From Symmetrospora coprosmae (Eukaryota; Basidiomycota; Cystobasidiomycetes; Symmetrosporaceae): a stretch of 64,000 nt of DNA. The notes beneath the pieces are model-generated. The model saw only the letters and a list, made by a program, of their open reading frames with translations. It had not been told where the DNA came from and did not search any database. This document shows positions 43,079 to 55,017 of the stretch, one piece after another (position 1 is the first letter of the stretch; the number at the start of each line of letters is the position of its first letter). A program made the translations under genes and the position numbers. Where the stretch lies: assembly GCA_008802785.1 (NCBI GenBank), contig VUYT01000004.1, positions 744,001 through 808,000 on the forward strand. Reading direction: 5' to 3'.

Positions 43079-44319
43079 GGTCCATGCAGGCCTTGGTGGC
43101 GACATTCCCGGCTTTCGCGCTGATCCGACGCTGGCGTCCATCTCTTTATATCAAAGAGCATGAGAGCGTGTTACTGCACTCTATCGCGACCATATACTCT
43201 AATCTCAGCGAAATCGAAGCTTGCTTGTCCGTCCTACAGCCGTTTCGAGCAGCCGAACGCCTACATACAGGATTGAGGAAGCCTCGGCCAGAAAGCGACC
43301 TATTTGAACGATACTGGCTGTGATATGCTTCATACATTCAGAGGCACAAGTCTTATTCTTTGCGCCTCAATCCTGGACCTCATGTGCAATCAGTGGCCTC
43401 CGCGAGCCCGCCAGAAGCCAGGCACCGGACAAGTAGTCGCAAGGCAACTTCCTGGCAAGCGAGTACTCAGGTCATTACGGTGAACAGTAAGAACATCTCA
43501 GATACTTGTTTATAAGCATCCTCATTCAGCCCAGACAAGCCGGGTCTCACTTTCCCCGCAAGGTAGCCGCGGTAGGAAGCGCCCGCTGCATCGCTACTTT
43601 CTGGCGATCTGTCAGGTTGCTAAACCTCAAAAAGCAGTAAGGGAGCACGCTACAATGTTCGCTCGTGTGTATCGTCAGCCCTCCTACGCGTTCATGATCT
43701 TGGATCCTCCCAGAAGGAAGGAAAGGTCGTCATCAGAATGTTCCTCCTAATCCCCAGCAGCTGAGCCATGGTCGCTGGACGCCCTGATCTGGCTAAGATT
43801 ACCATCCGTATACCCATATGGTATTCTCAGAATGTCGTTCGGTGCAGATCTTCGCCAGCAAGGGTTGGGTCGGTGCGGGGTGATCTGATTCAAGTCGCTT
43901 ATACCAGAGGACACAACGCAGAGGTCTTCGTTATCTGTTCGTATATTCCGTTATCATGACGTGTTCCTTCAACGCATATCGTCTTTTCAGAGTATTCGTG
44001 CGGTCTTTTCGGAGTATTCGGTGCGATGGCCCATTCACGTCGAACGAGCTTCTGCCAGTGGCCCGAAGACAGCGAGGCGAGGGCCAAGGCCTCGGCGTAT
44101 GGAAGCGAAGCGAGCTGCAACCCCCGTTAATCTTTTCGTTAATCAATCGGAGGGATACCAGCGAATGAATGAATAGCGGCATGCAGGAGGACGTCAGTAC
44201 TGTAGCTGGACCCGCACCGACCCACACTTTGAGCTGAGCCATACCCCTATACCCCGTGAGAAGTGGGGCAAGCTAGGGGTCGGCCTGCAGGACAGGCGCG
44301 ATAAGGAGCAGGCAGCGCG
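43079..44319. other. Intergenic, upstream of the permease
   Basis: About 1.24 kb without a supported gene. A short imperfect direct repeat (GTATTCG-TGCG motif) occurs near 43991-44027. Probably the promoter and leader of the permease gene. Confidence 0.45.
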
Positions 44320-47300
44320 ATGGAGAACAGCAGGAGGATGGCAGGGGATGCCATACCAGCCAGCACAATTGCATCCCACGGAGCGCTGTCAGAAGCGACT
44401 GCTGGCGATGTCAGCCTGGCGGACAGCAGGACGCCGCTCGTCCGGGCTGGTTCGTCCGTATACACGGCAAGCAGCATCAAGGACGGTGACGATAGCGGGA
44501 GCAGCGACCAAGTGCGGGACAACATCGGCACACCAGACACCGATATCTCACACGGCAAGCCCGTAGACGACACACCCGCCGAACCCGTCATCCAGGCAGG
44601 AAAGCGCAAGCGGCGGCGGCGGCTGCTCTTCCGCCAACCCATCGCCACAGTCACGTCTACGCTAGCGAGAGCGAAGACATCGCGCACGAACGACTCACCA
44701 CCGTCCGTGTACACTCCAGGAAGCGGCGGCGAGTCTCCAAAAGATGCGCTCTTCAAGGCGCCATCTGACGCCACGGACCACGAACTGGGCTATAACGATG
44801 GGAAGGGCACAGAAGGGATACTGCGGCGCGTCTACGATACATGGTCATTGACGAGCCTGGGAGTCGCCAATATTGGGCCGATATCAGGTGGGTTGCGACA
44901 GGCTCTGATCTTCATCCGCTGCGCTGACACGCTCTGGTATTCAGGGGCCTTTTTCGGTGTCCACACGGCGAAAGAGTACGGTGGCTACAGCATGCTAGCT
45001 ATCGGCTGGCCGCTGTCAGGCCTCTTCATGTGCCTCTTCACGGCCGTCCTTGCCGGGATGTCGTCAAGCTATCCGGTGGCGGGAGCTATGTGCGTTCGCC
45101 TTCTCCGCCGCAGAAAGCGTAGGCAGACGGCTTACACTTCCGCAATGCTCATAGGTACACATGGACATTCCGCTTGTGCCGCTTGAGTCCGACTCTGCGG
45201 CCTCTGGCGAGGTTCCTGTCTTGGCTATGCGGGAGCTTCCTCCTGTGTGGACACATTCTCGCTCAGGTACGCGAATCCAATGCTGCTTGCTCCTTGCTCC
45301 TTCCCTGGTCGTCGCGACTGACACGCCTTCCTCCTAGATGCTGCTCGAATGGCAAATGGCGACCATTTTCCAGGTGAGAGTAGCGCGTGACGAGCAAGAC
45401 ACTCGTACATTTGGCTGAAACGACTGCCTTATGACAGGGCTTGATCGTCATTTACGCTCCAGGCTATCACCCGGCTACCTGGAAGGCGGTGCTCTTTGCC
45501 TGGGTAAGCAAGACGCTTGGGCAACTACCAGGACAAGGCTGATCAGTTACACCGTCCCAGGCCGGCCTTGTCATCTCCGCAATCGTAGCCTCCTCCAATG
45601 TAGGACGCTCTCCGATACTATGGAAGGGCTTCTGTAGGTCTATCGCATGCCGATCATACTCGAGACTCCGCTGACGCCACTTGCGCTTCAACGCAGCCAT
45701 TCTATGCGTGTCGACCGTAGTGATTCTGGCGGTCTCGCTGCTAGTATCGACATCCAATCGAAAGTGCGTCGGTCAAACAGCATTGCCATTAGATCTGAGA
45801 CTGATTACCACGCCCGCAGCTCCACCGCCACGATCTTTACATCATACGCCAACGGGACTGGCTTCACATCAAAAGGATATGTCTACCTGCTCGGATGGGT
45901 GCTCACAAGCATAGCGACAGGGCAAGATGTCGGCTCGCACATGGCTGAAGAGACCAAGTTTCCTACCAAGACCGTACCTCTTGCCATCTTCTGGAGTACA
46001 GCCATATCCTACATCAGCGGCTGGGTCGTCATGCTAAGCATCATGGCTGTGAGTCCTGTTAGTCGTACTCAACGAAGCATCACTCAAAATCGTGCTCGAT
46101 CTCCGCAGGTCTCACCTGAAACGCGAAGCTTGGACGCACCCGTCAAAAGCTATAGTGCACCCGCGCAAATGCTCACTGAGGTCTTGCCACGCCCAGTCGC
46201 ATTTGTCTTGGTCCTCCTTCTAGTCTTCCTCATGCAGTTCCAGGACATTGCCCAGCTTCTCGCTTCCTCGAGGTTCGTCTGGGCGCTCGCCAGAGACGAT
46301 GCCGTGCCCTTCTCCCCACATCTCCGCCGCCTCTCCGCCGACACGCGCATTCCAGTGCGCGCCATCTGGGTCATCTGCATCTTCGTTGCGCCGGCGCTTC
46401 TCCTCGTCATCGGTAGCCGGAAGATCGTGACTAGCCTGATCCTATCTGGCTGCGGGGCATCCCTCGTCATCGCCTATCTCATTCCGGTCCTCTGCTACCT
46501 CACCTGCGCTCGCGACGCGCTGGATGTCGACGGGCGGAACGAATGGACTTTGCGGCGATGGAGCAAATGGGTCGCTGTGGTCGGAACAGCCTACATCTGC
46601 CTGATCATCGTGCTCATGTGCTGCCCTAATACGGCCCCTGTCACAGCCAGTGAGTTTGCTGTAATGCTCCGCGGACGTGACGCAATGATGAGCTGATTCA
46701 GAGTACGCCCCCTTCAGCCTCATTCTCCTACGCCGGCCCCATCATCGTGGTTGTCGTCCTACTTTCCACCCTCACTTGGGTTCTCTTCGGCAATTCACAC
46801 TACGCCGGTCCCATTAAATCAATCACTGTCTATACTATCGGCAGAGAAGTCGAGCTCCCCAAAACAACATACGCTACATCAACGCACAACCGAGCGACAC
46901 CCGGCAGCGGGCAGCCACAGACGCCTGTAGAGGGCAATGGCCTGACCACGACCGAGTTTGAAATCGGCAAGACGGCCAATCTGTACAGCGAGAGCATTGC
47001 GAGCTGTGACGTGGGGCACAGAAGTCGCGCTGCACCGGACGGCTCGTCACGTCGACCGCGACCACCCCCGACAGACACGGCGCTAAGTGCTGCGACGGGC
47101 GCAACGAATAGCGCATTCACCGATACGCAAATGACGGGCATGACGTCCGACGGAAGCTACACCGACTCGTTAGGCGAAGGCGACAGCGAGGAGGAAAGTC
47201 TAAGGGCTGCCCAACCCACGCGCACTCAGCCTAGGCTGTCTGTGCCGGCCTCTCCTACACCAAACCAATCGGTCGAGCAACAACAACTAGCACCTGCGCC

Positions 47301-47349
47301 TCAGCGACCACCTCCGATACATCTGCCATCTCTGCGTCGTGCTGTCTAG
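44320..47349 (+). CDS. APC-superfamily amino-acid permease (GABA/choline-type fungal clade)
   Basis: Ten exons: 44320..44887, 44945..45089, 45155..45266, 45338..45373, 45438..45503, 45561..45633, 45697..45763, 45820..46048, 46109..46649, 46718..47349; 822 aa. After a ~170-residue polar N-tail comes the transporter core: TWSLTSLGVANIGPISG, LAGMSSSYPVAGAM-YTWTFRL, then an in-order set of hydrophobic helices, the clade string GYVYLLGWVLTSIATGQDVGSHMAEETK, LLASSRFVWALARDDAVPFS and PVRAIWVICIFVAPALLLVIGS. These match fungal APC permeases related to Uga4/Hnm1 in the plasma or vacuolar membrane; substrate unknown. The C-tail of ~185 residues is Ser/Thr-rich. Two introns (44888..44944 and 46049..46108) are multiples of three without stops. 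Exons 4-7 are 36-73 nt. Confidence 0.9.
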
Positions 47350-47694
47350 ATCAGCGGGCGCCCGTCACCAGTTCGTCAATTCCGTCCAGATGTAGCAATA
47401 GCTCGCAGTGCACATATGTTCAAAGTAGTAGCTCTGTCGTGTGTTGTTGTGCAGTGTACGTGGTATTCAGGCAAGATGGCATTGATCGATCTTCCGCGAT
47501 GGGCAACAAGAAAAGATCGTCCTTGTGAGACGCCTGTCAGGCTCTAGCTACAATGAAAGTCTACCGTCTACATGCTCTCCTTCGTCTCCGCACATACCAC
47601 CTCTGACCTCTACTCCGATCTACAGAAGATGTTGGACGTGCTGCGGCACGGCTGCTCCTGGCAGTCCGGCTTGTTAGCACACCAGTTGCTTTTC
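47350..47694. other. Intergenic between convergent permease and desaturase genes
   Basis: About 345 bases with the two 3' UTRs. Nothing else seen. Confidence 0.5.
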
Positions 47695-49448
47695 TCACTC
47701 GTCCTTGAGTCCACCGAGGTTGCCGGTCCCGCCTGCGTGGGCAATAGCCTCGAGGGTATCGCCATGCGCCTTTGGCATGCGCTTGACGCGCGAGAAGAGT
47801 CCGACGTCGGTGTCAAAGATGAACCTGTACGTGACCATGCACCAGCTGTCGTGGCGGGGCAGGTCCTTGTAGTACTCGTTGGCAATGTTGTGGAGTGCGG
47901 GGAGGCGCGTCCACGGGATGGACGGGAAGTCGTGGTGCTCGTTGTGGTAGCCCACGTTGTAGGTAAGGTAGTTGAGGCAGCCGTAGTACGACCACGTCTC
48001 CTGGTCCCACTGGTCGAACAGGTAGTGCTCGGCGATGAAGTGGCCCGCGCACGGGTGCAGCGAGCCCGCAAAGAACGACGACATGATGAAGTAGATCAAG
48101 GGACGGAAGTTCCAGCTGCCGTCTGCAGGGAGCGCCGAGAGGAGCGTGCTCGCGTAAACGAGGAGCGCGTCGAACCCAAATTGCGACGCGAGGTTGAAGG
48201 CGTGCCACCGCGTCAAAGTCTGTGCCCGCACAAAACCTGGCCGGAGCGCGTAGAAGAGGATTTGGAAGATGCTGCGTGCGGCGCGAAGCGGAGCGGAGGA
48301 GGTCAGTCAGTACAGCGCCAAGGAAGCTTGCGAGGGGTGGCGGCTCACCAGAAGAAGGCCTTGCCGGCTACGTTGCGCAGACAGAGCAGCTCTAGGCGGG
48401 TCGGGAGGTCCGTGTCGACGCCGTCAACCCCAAGAGCACGGTGGTGCCTGTGAAGGCCGTATGTCAGCATCGATCTGCCTGGACTGACGGCGCTCAGGGG
48501 GTAGACACGACTCACTCCATGTGGTACTTCTTGAACATCATGGCATACGGTATGCCGATAGGAAGGTTGGCAAACATGGCAAAGGTCCGGTTGGCCTTGA
48601 TGCCCTTGAAGGCCAGGTTGTGAGTGATCTCGTGGATCTGCGTGCGAACTAGTCAGCCACGAGTCAAGCTGCACGATGCACAACGCGCATTCACAGCACT
48701 CACCGCAAGGAAAAGGTTCTGATTGCACGTTCCCCCGATGGCGTAGGCGGCGAGGACGAACTTCCAGCTCAGAGGACTCGTGTCCCGCAGGAAGAAGGCG
48801 GTCAAGAACTGGATGGAAACGACCAGTAGCACTGCATACTTGGTCCACGGCTCGTAGCCCATAAGTTTTGTGACCTGTGTGAGAACGGTCCCAGCAGACG
48901 CGTTAGGACGCATGCCGGCGACAACGGGGCTCCACGAGGAGAGGAGCTCCGCAAACCCACCTCGGGATGACTCTGGAGGATAGCACGACGCCGAGAGCGA
49001 TGGGGCTCCTCATTGTGCATCCACAGCCAGTCATTCGGGTCCTGGACAATGCGCGAAGGAAAGGTGGAAAGGTCAGCCCGAACGTGCCTGTGCCCTCTGC
49101 GAACCGGTTCATGCAGGCGCGCTCCGGAAAAGCTGGGACACCGCGAGCAAGCAAGCGCACCTGAGAGACCTTCTGCGGCAGCCGGACGACATGCACAGGC
49201 TTCGCAGCTGATTTAACGCTCCTGCTCTGGGTTATCGAGGCCGCGGCTTCGTCCTCTGAGCTCGACCCGCTCGCGCTTGGACTGAGCTCCTCGCTGGCCG
49301 TGTCGTCCTCGTCACTGCTCAACGTTGCTGTCGTGCCAGCATCTGCGCCCTCTCTGTGGCGCAGACTGCTGCTCTGGTGTACGCCGTCGAGGCTCTCTGC
49401 CCCCGCGAGGAGCGAGTAATCTATCGCTGTTGCGTTGAGGACCGCCAT
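47695..49448 (-). CDS. DES1: Sphingolipid delta4-desaturase (DES1 type)
   Basis: Six exons: complement(49161..49448), (48961..49041), (48704..48874), (48516..48637), (48349..48447), (47695..48271); 445 aa. Three histidine boxes are present: HEITHN (H182, H186), HMEHH (H219, H222, H223) and HNEHH (H363, H366, H367). The family leader [21 protein letters not shown] and the strings [20 protein letters not shown] and [14 protein letters not shown] identify the dihydroceramide delta4-desaturase group rather than acyl-lipid desaturases. It introduces the trans-4 double bond of the long-chain base in the ER membrane, feeding glucosylceramide synthesis. The N-terminal ~95 residues, acidic and Ser-rich, are an extension not seen in animal DES1. 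Hydrophobic helix pairs (~135-175, ~200-215, ~285-325) fit the fold. Confidence 0.94.
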
Positions 49449-50368
49449 GGCGTTGCTTGCGGGCGCGGCGGCTAGAAAGTGAGTGGGAGGCGGTGGATGA
49501 CCCAGTTTCTGCAATGACAATGAGCGAACGAGTGGGTGCGATTGCGATACGGTGTTGTCGATGGAGTTCTTCCTATGTATGCATAAATCTCCTGGATGTC
49601 TGAAGGGAAGCCCTCCCGGCGTTTCCCCTCCTCTCGTCCCATCTCTGGCCGGGGTCTCGCCCCTGTCCCGGACTCCCGAGCCGGAGTGGTCCGCAGAAAC
49701 GACCATGCTATCATCGCGTCGCGCATGTACTGACACACACTGAGACACTTGAGTGACACCGACTGGCCGCGACTGCATATGGCTTCCGTCTAGAGTACCG
49801 GTACCTTCGTCAGGGCGTTCAAAGGCGGTCCCGCCCACGCATAGATGTATCGCCACCAAAGCTCGGAACACTGGCAGATGCACGCACGAATACAAGCCAG
49901 GGTCCATAGCAGCTGGGGCAGCACCGCGTCGACGTTGTGTCCATAGCAGCTGGAGCAGCACCGCGTCGACGTTCAAACGGCCTGGCTTCCCATGTGCAAG
50001 GCTCAACGCCCCCGATGTCTGCGTACTCTCACTCAGGCAACTGCATACTGGAATCACGTCTCGCTCTCTCCCCTGCTAAGGATCCCAGTCCAACGCAGCC
50101 CTCGCTTGCTGCGTCAAGCGATACGAGGCAGGATACAAACGCATCCCGGTTGGCGCCCTCAGCCGGGCCACTCCCTTAGACGTCGCTCAGGCTGAGATCC
50201 ATGTCTCCCGGAGCGGCATGAAAGGCATGCTCGCGCCCGCCGAGCGATAGACGGCACTGCCCCATCCAGCCTCATCACGGACGATCTGCGCGGACAGCGC
50301 AGCTCCTCCTCGCGTTCTGGCCCTCTCCTCTGCCAAGCCCCATCCGATATCCCAGTCTCGCCCTGAAC
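49449..50368. other. Divergent intergenic region with a tandem duplication
   Basis: About 920 bases between the desaturase and thaumatin-like genes, probably both promoters. Only the short direct duplication listed separately stands out. Confidence 0.45.
49903..49975 (+). repeat. ~37-bp direct tandem duplication
   Basis: The unit TCCATAGCAGCTGG(G/A)GCAG followed by CACCGCGTCGACGTT occurs twice, joined by GTG, with one mismatch. Looks like a recent duplication in intergenic DNA. Confidence 0.85.
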
Positions 50369-51495
50369 ATGCACTCTTTAACTTTTCTTGCTTATGCGCT
50401 GTCGCTTGCGCTCGCTTCCACCTCGCTATCGACCGCGTTCAAGATCACCGTCGTCAACAAATGCCCCGAGCCCATCTCTGTCGCCGCTTCTCAGGCCGAC
50501 GTACTCACAACTGACAAGTCACCAGAGCTAGAAGCAGTCCGTCCCTTCCCGGCAGTGAGTACGATTCCGACCTGCCCCGTTGAAGGCGATACAGACGCTA
50601 CGGTGGAGACCTGAGATAATGCCTGCACACCCTATGTCACCTCGTGGCAGCTCGAAGAGAAATACACGGGCTCGGAACCCCTTGCCCAGGGCGAGTCGTT
50701 CGAGATCATCCCTCCCGCCAAATGGATGGGCGGCAGGGTCTGGGGCAGGACCGGATGCAAAGGAACAGGCGCAGTGAGTGCCTGCCGGGCCCTTGCTCCA
50801 CTGTGCTAGTCGGTCCACTGACCAATCGTTTCGCCCGCTTTCATGTCATCAAGGCCATGGTTTGCGAAACAGGCAATTGCAATGCCGGGCAGTTCTGCAC
50901 CGGCTACGACGTGAGTCGGCGCTGTGCATCTGATCATAAAGCGAGCTCGTGTGACATTTCACAGAACTAAGGCGTTTTGAGCTCGTGTGCTCGGCAGGCC
51001 AGCTGGACGGAGCCAATGCTGCTTGCAGAGTAAGTCAGCCGCGCGCTCGTATACACTGCCATCAAGTGTCACGGGGCGACGACGTTCTGCCTTGCAGCCG
51101 AACTGAGAAAGGATGCCCTGCTGTCGCAGGTTCGGATATGGCTACAAGGACGCACAGCAGCCGTCGCCCAATGGCTACTGCAATCTCTCCAGGGTCACCG
51201 GATTTGACTTTGCCAAGTCACTTGATGGTATAGCCACGCCGAAGAAGTGTCTAAGTAGCACATGCGCCGTGGAGGGCGGCGCTTATGCTAACCCCGACGA
51301 TCATCTTGCCATGGAAGGAGGGATGTGTGAGTCAGCTTACTGTTTGCATGTCGGCAAACGTAAGCGCTAACGCTGAGAGCATCCCCCACTGTGTCTGTCC
51401 GTCTCACTCAAGATGACATTAATACTGGCGAACTGACAGTGACATTCTGTCCCGAAGGCAAAATGCCAGCTCGCAAGCTGGTCAAACTCACTTGA
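50369..51495 (+). CDS. Secreted thaumatin-like protein (middle exons uncertain)
   Basis: Starts MHSLTFLAYALSLALASTSL, a clear signal peptide, then FKITVVNKCPEPISVAA. Supported exons: 50369..50558, 50616..50773 and 50854..50910, giving CTPYVTSWQLEEKY..., GESFEIIPPAKWMGGRVWGRTGC and AMVCETGNCNAGQFC: the typical thaumatin/PR-5 order of WxxGRxWGRTGC followed by C-x-TGxC. A later part reads FGYGYKDAQQPSPNGYCNLS, GFDFAKSLDGIA and CLSSTCAVEGG, and the last exon 51413..51495 ends TVTFCPEGKMPARKLVKLT (family end (I/V)TFCP). Between 50911 and 51130 no single exon chain keeps all phases, so the middle is unresolved: either a small misread exon or a decaying gene. Family members bind glucans or act in host interaction. 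It converges on DBP4. Confidence 0.65.
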
Positions 51496-51745
51496 CGGGC
51501 GCTCTAGCTGCATGTGAGCCCCGGCCAGCTATACCCTTATCTCTCCCGGAACGCCTGCTCTTTGTCCACCTGCATCTGCGCTCTGCGTATACCCACGACG
51601 ATGTGTCTTGCGCCTGGCGCGCAGGCAAGCGTCTCATGAAATCTATGCTCGTAAACTCCCGAGGAAGCGTCTTCGAAGTGGACCATTGTGGCAAGCAAAG
51701 ATCACAGCCATACTCGTTACAACAACACTGCCCTCGTCCTCGTCC

Positions 51746-54561
51746 TCATCTCCTACCCTTGCGTAGCTTCTGCAGAGCCATCTCCTCCAAGTCGATCTCC
51801 TCCTCAGAGTCTGCCTGTGAGGCTGCCTTGCGCCGCTTGCCGCTGACCGGCTCATCCTCTTCATCGCTGGCACGGTCCGAAAGCGAGCCAAAGTCAATGT
51901 CGACGACGCCGTTGTCGTCATCTTCAGCCGCCAAGAAGGCCTGTCGCCCTTCGCCGTCCACTTCGCGCTCGCGCTCTTTGCGCTTGCGCTTCTTCTCCCG
52001 CTTGAGCTCCTTGATGGCCTCCTTGTCGAGCACGTCGACGTCCTTCATGCGCTCCGCCTCCTGCTGCACGAACGCCCGCCTTGCAGCCTCGACGTCGCCC
52101 ATCTCGCTCTCGCCCATGAGCTCGTACAGCGGGTGCGCGCCGCCTTCGTCGTCGAACCGCAGCTTTTCGCCCGTCCCGCGCAGCTTCTGCAGACCCTTCT
52201 TGGTCATCCCAAGCTTTTGTCGCCGCTTCGACAGGTCTTCTTGCTGCAGTGCAATCTCGCCGTCTCGATCGAGGGCAAGCTCTCCTTGCTCAGCCACTCC
52301 CTCTGGCAGTGCGTGATGCACCCGTGCCAGCGTGATAAAGTCCTCCTGATCGTCGTCTGCCCCGAGCAGCGATGTGGAGGGTCTGCTGCCTTCCTCGTCC
52401 TGCCCGACCAGCTTCTGGTAGTGCTCCGACAGGATGCCCTGATTCTTGCGCTTGTACATCTTGTCGTATTTCGTTGTCCGGCTGGCAGCTGCAGCAGATG
52501 CGGGCGTCTTCCCGTCACCGACTGGCTGTCCAGCCTTATCCGTGAGGGTCTCCTCCTCATGCTCCTCATCTTCACTAGACGTCGCCTCATCATCGGAGGA
52601 TTCGCCCTCACTGTCCTCGCTTTCTTCCGCGTTACGCAAGAGAGCTGGAAGCTGCCTCCTGCTTGTGCTCGCGCCATCTTCTGCCTCCTTGGCTGCTTTG
52701 AGCTTTTCAACTTCTCTGGCCTTGTTCTTCTTGTCGCTAGCCTCCTTCTTGCTAACGAACTTGATCTTCGGCGTGCCCGCGAGGCCCAGGCTCTGCGCAT
52801 ATTTGTCCAGCGGAAGCGCATTGACATCGAACATCTTCTTGTCCTTCTGGAGGTAGACGGAGCGCGTGTAAGATATAAAGGCGCGCTGCGCGAGGAACTT
52901 GATCTCTGGGAACTGGAACGCAAGCGACTGGAACTGCTTCTGGACCGTCTGCTGCTTGGCCGCGTTGGCCTTGATGGGCTTGATGAGGGCATCGAGGCGC
53001 TTCTCCTTCAACCGGCCGAGGAATCCGCTCTCTTCGCTAGGGAGGAGCATGAGCAGCGCCTTGCCCTTGCTGTTGTAGCGCGCCGTCCTGCCGACACGGT
53101 GCACATACGTGTCGACGTCCTCTGGGCAGTCGAGCTGGACGACCCAGTTGACGGAAGGGAAGTCCAATCCACGTGCTGCGACATCCGTCGCAAACAGCAC
53201 GGACGAGGACGAAGAGGTGAACTTTTGGTAGATTTCAAGCCGCTTGGTCTGCTTCTGCTTGCCATGAATGTGCATGAGCGGGATACCGGGTCGAAGGTGG
53301 CGGAAAGTCTCGAATGCGAAGCGGACCTGCAGGACGGCGAACAAAGCATTTATGCATATCAGCTTCTGTCGTAACGAGTGAGCTGCATCACACTGGTCGC
53401 GCACCTGCTTGCAGCTCGACATGAAGACCAGGGTCTTGCACGCAAGGTGAGACTTGACAAAGCTCCATAGTGTGTCGAGCTTGCGGTCCAGATCAACGAC
53501 CATGTAGTGCTGCTCGAGCCCTTTTGGCGTCTCGAGCTTGCGCAGATCCTCCTTCTCGGTAGCCACCCCTCCAGCCTCTTTCGAAGTGCCCGCTGTGGGG
53601 TTGTTGGGGTCCGTTGGTGCATCTCGCACGCTGATGTACGCCGGGTCGCGCAGACTGAGCCTGGCGAGCGCCTGCACCGAGTTTGTCTGCGTCGCGCTGA
53701 ACAGGAGGGTCTGCCTGCCGTTCGGACCGGACGGCGGCAGGTTCTGCACAATGGCGTCAATGGTCTTGCTGAAGCCCATGTCGAGGATTCTGTCTGCCTC
53801 ATCGAGGACGAGGAGCTGGAGGTTGCTCGTGTCAAACAGCTGCGTCTGGTCCATGTGCTGCAGGAGCCGGCCAGGGGTGGCGACGAGGATGTTCATGCGC
53901 GAGAGGCGCTCCTGCTCGTCCTTGAGGCTCTTGCCGCCGATGACGAGGCCCGCGCTGAGGGCGTGGTGCGGCCCGACCTTGCGGAGCACCTCGAAGATCT
54001 GCACGGCGAGCTCGCGCGTGGGCGAGATGACGAGCGCGCCTAGCCCGTCGCTCGGCCCCCATTTCGCGCGGTGCAGCTTCTCGAGCAGGGGCACTATGAA
54101 GGCCAGCGTCTTGCCTGACCCTGTCCGGGCGGCTGCGAGGATGTCCGAGTTCGTCAGGGCGTACGGCAGCGATTTCGCCTGGATGGGCGTGAGGGTCGTG
54201 AAGTAGCATGCGGAGAGTCCAGCCAGGGTAGCTGCAGAGAGCGGGAGGTCTGTGAATTTGGTGACGCTCGTCGAAGTGGCACGGGGGTCCTGTAGACGAT
54301 GGGATGGGCAGAGGTGGGCCGGATTGCATTCAGCTCTTTGCTCGATGATGATCAGGTTCAACCAGAAATGCCAGATGCGCAACCCACCAGCTCTGCTATC
54401 CGTTCCTCTAGCTCCTTCAGCTCGTTCTTGAGAGCCGACTTTCTCGCCAGGCGGGCGTTTGCTCCTCGCCCGTGGATGGCAGGACCTGCTCCACCTCCGC
54501 CGCGAGCACCACCGTTGCCGCTTCCACCTCTGCCCGCCTTGCGACTGCGTTCGCCTGCCAT
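51746..54561 (-). CDS. DBP4: DEAD-box RNA helicase Dbp4 (Hca4/DDX10)
   Basis: Exons complement(54388..54561), (53405..54289), (51746..53326); 879 aa. Helicase motifs: Q-motif FTDLPLSAATLAGL...TPIQ, AARTGSGKT (Walker A ends T119), PTRELA, TPGRLL, DEAD (221-224), SAT (256-258), then the C-lobe with MHIHGKQKQTKR, FATDVAARGLDFP and HRVGRTARY. The long Lys/Glu/Asp-rich C-tail and the segment LSEHYQKLV fit Dbp4, which acts in early 18S rRNA processing, linked to U14 snoRNA release, in the nucleolus. The 78-nt intron 53327..53404 sits inside the conserved SSCKQ-VRFAFETFRRL-like region and is in frame without a stop, so a contiguous reading inserts 26 residues there. The start exon is basic (MAGERSRKAGRGG) as in relatives. 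Confidence 0.95.
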
Positions 54562-55017
54562 CCTGCTCAGAGCTCTGTCGTGTCTGATCCTGAGCCGGTG
54601 CGAAGTAGTCGGCAGAGCAAAGGTGAGTCGCTCAGACAGGCAGAAAAAACGTGATGTGGCAAAGGGACGACGAGCCTCTGACGCGAGAGCAGGCCCGGGC
54701 GACCGCAGGGCATGAGTTGACGGATGAGCACAGAGCACGCCCTCTCATGATGGAATAGGATAGGATGCTGACCCCCTTTTGACCGTGTCTGGGCCGTCTC
54801 CCGACAGGGTGAGAGAGCAGTGGCCTGAAGGCAGCGCGTCTCAAGATGATGACACTGGCGTGTATCTGCCTTGCGGCAACCAATGATAATCTATCTTTAC
54901 ATTGTCGTCTCGTTGCTCAGATGTGCGGGTGCATTACGGTTGTTCACTGCTGTAGTTTAGAAGCGTAGAGCATGGCAGAGGTGGGTAGGCATACTTCGCG
55001 GTCGCGCATCCTCACGC
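54562..55017. other. Intergenic between DBP4 and PMP3 D
   Basis: About 455 bases: DBP4 promoter and the 3' region of the minus-strand PMP3 gene. Nothing further recognised. Confidence 0.5.

Noticed and set aside
48903-50057. Long minus-strand frame running through the desaturase first exon into the upstream region
   Set aside because: Only the part from the ATG at 49448 is coding; the upstream part contains the tandem duplication and no conserved sequence, and it reads through the first intron.
52133-53374. 413-codon plus-strand frame
   Set aside because: Antisense mirror of DBP4; Leu/Arg-rich and without domain.
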